From contig CAKTTM010000080.1 in assembly GCA_934615145.1 (NCBI GenBank), positions 1-7,964 on the forward strand: a stretch of DNA of 7,964 nucleotides, read 5' to 3'. Made by a program: the position numbers and the translations under genes. Positions within the stretch are counted from its first letter, which is position 1, and each line of letters opens with the position of its first letter. The notes beneath the pieces are model-generated. The model was not told where the DNA came from. It searched no databases and saw nothing but the letters and a program-made list of their open reading frames with translations. Below, in pieces: positions 5,986-7,964 of the stretch. Origin of the DNA: an uncultured Clostridia bacterium (GTDB lineage: Bacteria; Bacillota; Clostridia; Christensenellales; Aristaeellaceae).

Positions 5986-6062
5986 GCGCCCGTAGCGCAG
6001 CTGGATAGCGTGTCAGACTCCGACTCTGAAGGCCGTGGGTTCGAATCCCGCCGGGCGTACCA
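5986..6062 (+). tRNA. tRNA-Arg, anticodon CCG
   Basis: The cloverleaf is complete at 77 nt with an encoded CCA. The acceptor GCGCCCG (5986-5992) pairs with CGGGCGT (6052-6058; first pair G-T), with discriminator A6059 and CCA at 6060-6062. The D stem is GCGC/GCGT around AGCTGGATA. The anticodon stem TCAGA/TCTGA (6013-6017, 6025-6029) encloses the loop CTCCGAC, giving anticodon CCG (6020-6022), which reads the Arg codon CGG. The variable loop is AGGCC, and the T arm is GTGGG-TTCGAAT-CCCGC with one wobble. It has its own promoter and terminator and is independent of hcp. Confidence 0.96.
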
Positions 6063-6064
6063 TG

Positions 6065-6092
6065 AAAACCCCTCGCGTTGGCGAGGGGTTTT
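6065..6092. terminator. Rho-independent terminator after tRNA-Arg, usable from both sides
   Basis: A perfect 12-bp stem, AAAACCCCTCGC (6065-6076) with GCGAGGGGTTTT (6081-6092), closes a GTTG loop and begins 2 nt after the tRNA CCA. The flanking A4 and T4 tracts make it symmetrical, so it can also end the tetR transcript arriving on the - strand, whose stop codon is about 25 nt away. Confidence 0.92.
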
Positions 6093-6117
6093 GCCTGTTG
6101 AAGAGAGCACACTGCGC

Positions 6118-6729
6118 TCAGGGCTTCGGTGGACCAGCGGTCAATGCGGAAGGATTCAGGATGCCCTGGGTGTAGATTTTCATTACCTCATCGACCACAT
6201 ATTCGAGGTCGGCGTCCTTGTCAAAGAAGACATATTTGAGGCCGACGAAGTTGGCGATGCCCATCAGCACATAGGCCAGCACCGTATTGTCCATCTGGGT
6301 GATCTCGCCCTCGGCGCGGCCCAGCTGCTGGCGGTAGCGCTGCGCAAAGTCCTCATAGTAGGTGACGAACAGCTCGGGGTTGATGTAGAGCGACTCCCAG
6401 ATGATGTTGTACATGTGGGGCTGCTTGCGCACCAGCTGCAGGAAGGCCAGCAGGCCTTCCCGCTCCATGTCGTAGCGGGTCTGGCAGTCCTGGGTGGCTT
6501 TGGCGATCTGCTTGCGGATGAAGTGCCCATACTGCGTCAGCAGGTGGCAGTAGAGCGAGTACTTGTCGTCAAAGTAGATATAGATGGTGCCGGGAGCCAC
6601 TTTGGCGCGGGTGGCGATCTCATTCATGCTGGTGTTGTGATAGCCCCGCTTGCCAAAGAGCTGCTCGGCCGCCTTGATGATACGATTCATGGTGACCTGT
6701 CCGCGGATAGTCTTGGGTGTGTTGCTCAC
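6118..6729 (-). CDS. TetR/AcrR family transcriptional regulator
   Basis: The 203-residue protein has an N-terminal TetR-type DNA-binding domain (about residues 12-58): IIKAAEQLFGKRGYHNTSMNEIA leads into the helix-turn-helix, with the classic VAPGTIYIYFDDK (44-56) forming the recognition helix and its cap. The rest (about 60-195) is a helical ligand-binding and dimerisation domain of ordinary length, with no motif from which I can name a ligand. Such proteins are usually repressors released by a small molecule. It lies on the same strand as, and downstream of, the alpha/beta hydrolase and CoA-transferase genes, separated by 256 bp, so control of that operon, of itself, or of lipid/acyl-CoA metabolism is plausible but inferred. 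The start is GTG 6729, with AAAGG 8 nt upstream; the first ATG (Met14) would cut into helix 1. A TTTCATGAAA palindrome (6740-6749) overlaps the ribosome binding site. Confidence 0.9.
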   Translation of the reverse strand: MSNTPKTIRGQVTMNRIIKAAEQLFGKRGYHNTSMNEIATRAKVAPGTIYIYFDDKYSLYCHLLTQYGHFIRKQIAKATQDCQTRYDMEREGLLAFLQLVRKQPHMYNIIWESLYINPELFVTYYEDFAQRYRQQLGRAEGEITQMDNTVLAYVLMGIANFVGLKYVFFDKDADLEYVVDEVMKIYTQGILNPSALTAGPPKP

Positions 6730-6751
6730 GTCAATTGCCTTTCATGAAACA

Positions 6752-6904
6752 CTCAACTCAATCATCAACGCTTCGATGTGCCGGTGTTTTTGCGCCTCCG
6801 CCTTAGCTCTTTCACTCAGCGTAGCGCCGCTACGCTTCGTTCTTTCGGCTTCGCGGAGCCATCAAAAACCCTCGGCCCATCATCGCGTTTCCTCATTCGT
6901 TGAG
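6752..6904. repeat. Large imperfect foldback (inverted repeat) element
   Basis: The gap between tetR and the hydrolase gene contains a long inverted repeat centred near 6827. Paired blocks fall in almost constant register: CTCAAC 6752-6757 with 6899-6904; AACGC 6767-6771 with 6885-6889; GTTTTTG 6786-6792 with 6863-6869; CTCCGC 6796-6801 with 6853-6858; and AGCGTAGC 6818-6825 with 6829-6836 at the tip. A side hairpin GGCTT/GAGCC (6847-6860) is an alternative fold in the right arm. I see no open reading frame resembling a protein and no clear target-site duplication. It could be a miniature inverted-repeat element, a structured leader or terminator RNA upstream of tetR, or a degenerate repeat family. 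Copy number in the genome would decide. Confidence 0.6.
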
Positions 6905-6939
6905 CCTGATTGATATGACCGCCAGCGCAGCCATCGATA

Positions 6940-6968
6940 ATAATATCACAACTATCGGACAGGAACAA
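6940..6968 (-). promoter_or_regulatory. Possible promoter for tetR
   Basis: On the - strand, TTGTTC (6968-6963; weak) and TATTAT (6945-6940; one mismatch) are 17 bp apart in an AT-rich patch. Transcription from here would include the whole foldback element in a leader of about 200 nt. CGATA (6935-6939) and TATCG (6953-6957) form an inverted repeat across the -10 region and could be an operator. Support is modest because the -35 box is poor. Confidence 0.35.
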
Positions 6969-6985
6969 GCCGGGCAATCCATTAT

Positions 6986-7804
6986 TCAAGGCAGTACAAT
7001 GGGCTGCAGGTGGTTGAAGAAGCCCATCATGATGCTGACGAAGAGGTCGGGGCGCTCGTAGAAGGCGGCGTGGCCGGTGCGGGGCAGCATGACCAGCTCA
7101 GCGCCCTGGATGCCCCGCTGCAGCAGCTCCTGCTCCTCCGGCGGGGTGACATGATCCTGCTGCGAGGAGATCAGCAGCACGGGGCAGTCAATCAAGTGCA
7201 GCAGGTCACGCACATCGTGGCTTTCGGCCGATCGGGTGAGCCTTTCCATGCGGTCCATGAAGTCCGTGTTGGCAAAGGCGGTGGTGGTCAGCAGCGCCTT
7301 GCGCCTGGCCATCCAGTCGGCCCTGCGGTCGTAGAAGTCCGGGCTGTAGATGACCGGGATGGTGGTGTCGTAGTAGGCGACCGGGTTGTACCGGGCCAGG
7401 TTCCAGGCCTCGCCGATCTCCTTGAGCCAGGCATTGGTGCGGGCGACGGTATTGGCCAGCAGCATGCGGCTGACGCGCTGGGGCCAGCGCACGCCAAACT
7501 GCAGCGCCACCTCGCCGCCATAGCTGGTGCCAAAGAGCGCCACCTTATCAAGCCTCAGATGATCCAGCAGCGCAGCCAGCATACGGGCCTGCAGGCTGAT
7601 CTCAAAGTTCCCATTCATGGCGTCTGACTGCCCCTGATCCAGCAGATCGACCAGCAGCAGCTGGTTGCCGCCCTGCTGGAAGGCCTCCAGGAAGGGTGTC
7701 CAGGAGCGGGTGGACATCATGATGCCGTTGAGCAGCACCAGCGGGCGCCCCTGGCCTACCAGCTCATAATAGACCTGCTTGCCCTCAAAGCTGAAATGGC
7801 TCAT
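6986..7804 (-). CDS. Alpha/beta hydrolase fold protein
   Basis: The 272-residue soluble protein has the alpha/beta hydrolase core. The nucleophile is Ser94 in GTSYGG (92-97), the acid is probably Asp217 in SSQQDHVTP, and the base is His245 in PRTGHAAFYERP, so the catalytic triad is complete. The strand-loop VLLNGIMMS (23-31) takes the place of the usual HG oxyanion motif, with Asn-Gly instead of His-Gly. A cap region lies at about residues 120-190. There is no signal peptide, so it should be cytoplasmic. The fold covers esterases, thioesterases, C-C hydrolases and haloperoxidase-like enzymes, and the sequence alone does not give the substrate. The start ATG overlaps the stop of the upstream CoA-transferase-family gene (ATGA), so the two are cotranscribed and probably translationally coupled. 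This suggests a role with acyl-CoA or carboxylic ester metabolism (inference). The ribosome binding site is weak, consistent with coupling. Confidence 0.88.
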   Translation of the reverse strand: MSHFSFEGKQVYYELVGQGRPLVLLNGIMMSTRSWTPFLEAFQQGGNQLLLVDLLDQGQSDAMNGNFEISLQARMLAALLDHLRLDKVALFGTSYGGEVALQFGVRWPQRVSRMLLANTVARTNAWLKEIGEAWNLARYNPVAYYDTTIPVIYSPDFYDRRADWMARRKALLTTTAFANTDFMDRMERLTRSAESHDVRDLLHLIDCPVLLISSQQDHVTPPEEQELLQRGIQGAELVMLPRTGHAAFYERPDLFVSIMMGFFNHLQPIVLP

Positions 7805-7964
7805 GGCTGGGCGATGATGCCGTATTCGATGGCCTGACGGCGCAGCTCCTCACGGAACTTGGGGTGCGCGATGCCGATCAGCAGCTCCACGCGCTCGCGG
7901 ATGCTGGTGCCCCGCAGCCAGGCCACGCCATACTCGGTGACCACATAATCCACATCGTTGCGTG
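7801..7964 (-). CDS. Acetyl-CoA hydrolase/transferase family protein, C-terminal end (partial)
   Basis: Only the last 53 codons are in the window; the gene continues beyond 7964. The visible part is the conserved end of the acetyl-CoA hydrolase/transferase C-terminal domain: DYVVTEYGVAWLRGTSIRER, then IAHPKFREEL, ending in GIIAQP. Relatives include 4-hydroxybutyrate CoA-transferase, butyryl-CoA:acetate CoA-transferase and succinyl-CoA:acetate CoA-transferase. They move CoA between acyl groups in fermentation. The active-site glutamate lies upstream of what is visible, so which of these it is cannot be decided here. The stop codon overlaps the start of the alpha/beta hydrolase gene by 4 bp. 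Confidence 0.85.
   Translation of the reverse strand, partial: RNDVDYVVTEYGVAWLRGTSIRERVELLIGIAHPKFREELRRQAIEYGIIAQP

Noticed and set aside
5903..6112. Reverse-strand open frame containing GGIRTHGLQSRSL
   Set aside because: It is the antisense translation of the tRNA-Arg gene, a well-known annotation artefact, and has no family support outside the tRNA.
5941..6747. Long forward open frame of 268 codons
   Set aside because: It runs through the tRNA, its terminator and then antisense to tetR. The opposite strand has a clear TetR-family protein.
6650..6913. Forward open frame of 87 codons over the tetR start and foldback
   Set aside because: It overlaps tetR antisense and the inverted repeat. 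There is no ribosome binding site or protein-like pattern.
1..7964. CRISPR array, insertion sequence, prophage or riboswitch
   Set aside because: I saw no regularly spaced direct repeats, transposase, integrase or phage gene, and no leader matching a riboswitch that I recognise. The tRNA-Arg 3' end shows no duplicated copy within the window.

Overview
The window looks like chromosome of an anaerobic, GC-rich member of the Firmicutes, most likely Clostridia. The clues are a class I hybrid cluster protein next to a 4Fe-4S protein and a divergent Crp/Fnr regulator, an acetate/butyrate-type CoA-transferase, AGGAGG-type ribosome binding sites and sigma-A-like promoters. The taxonomic call is inference; no marker gene fixes genus or species.

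Layout. Positions 1-115 are a short flank without a callable gene, followed by pyroglutamyl-peptidase I (pcp, + strand), which ends at a bidirectional hairpin (739-772). Facing it on the - strand is a two-gene operon with its own promoter (2797-2825): a secreted phosphodiester glycosidase-family protein, then an integral membrane protein related to prolipoprotein diacylglyceryl transferase (Lgt). Next, also on the - strand, is a Crp/Fnr-family regulator. An 83-bp intergenic region separates it from the divergent + strand operon: a 238-residue 4Fe-4S protein, then the hybrid cluster protein Hcp. After hcp comes a tRNA-Arg(CCG) with a near-consensus promoter and a strong terminator. The right end is all - strand: a TetR/AcrR-type regulator, a 256-bp gap holding a large foldback repeat, an alpha/beta hydrolase, and the C-terminal 53 codons of an acetyl-CoA hydrolase/transferase-family gene that overlaps the hydrolase by 4 bp.

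How the genes work together. The central block is an HcpR-like nitrosative-stress module: regulator, electron-transfer protein and Hcp. A 14-bp palindrome (GTTGT-N4-ACAAC, 3532-3545) sits where a Crp/Fnr dimer would activate the hcp operon as a class II activator. It also lies just downstream of the predicted start of the regulator's own transcript, where it could give autorepression. The right-hand block looks like a TetR-associated acyl-CoA/ester metabolism operon. The pcp and glycosidase/Lgt-like genes appear to be unrelated neighbours.

Most worth a second look are the shared operator geometry, the Lgt-like protein lacking the catalytic-region histidine, the roughly 153-bp foldback element in the tetR leader, and an Arg-to-Trp change in the regulator's recognition helix. 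I did not find evidence for a wholly new system. Everything was read by eye, with no database search.
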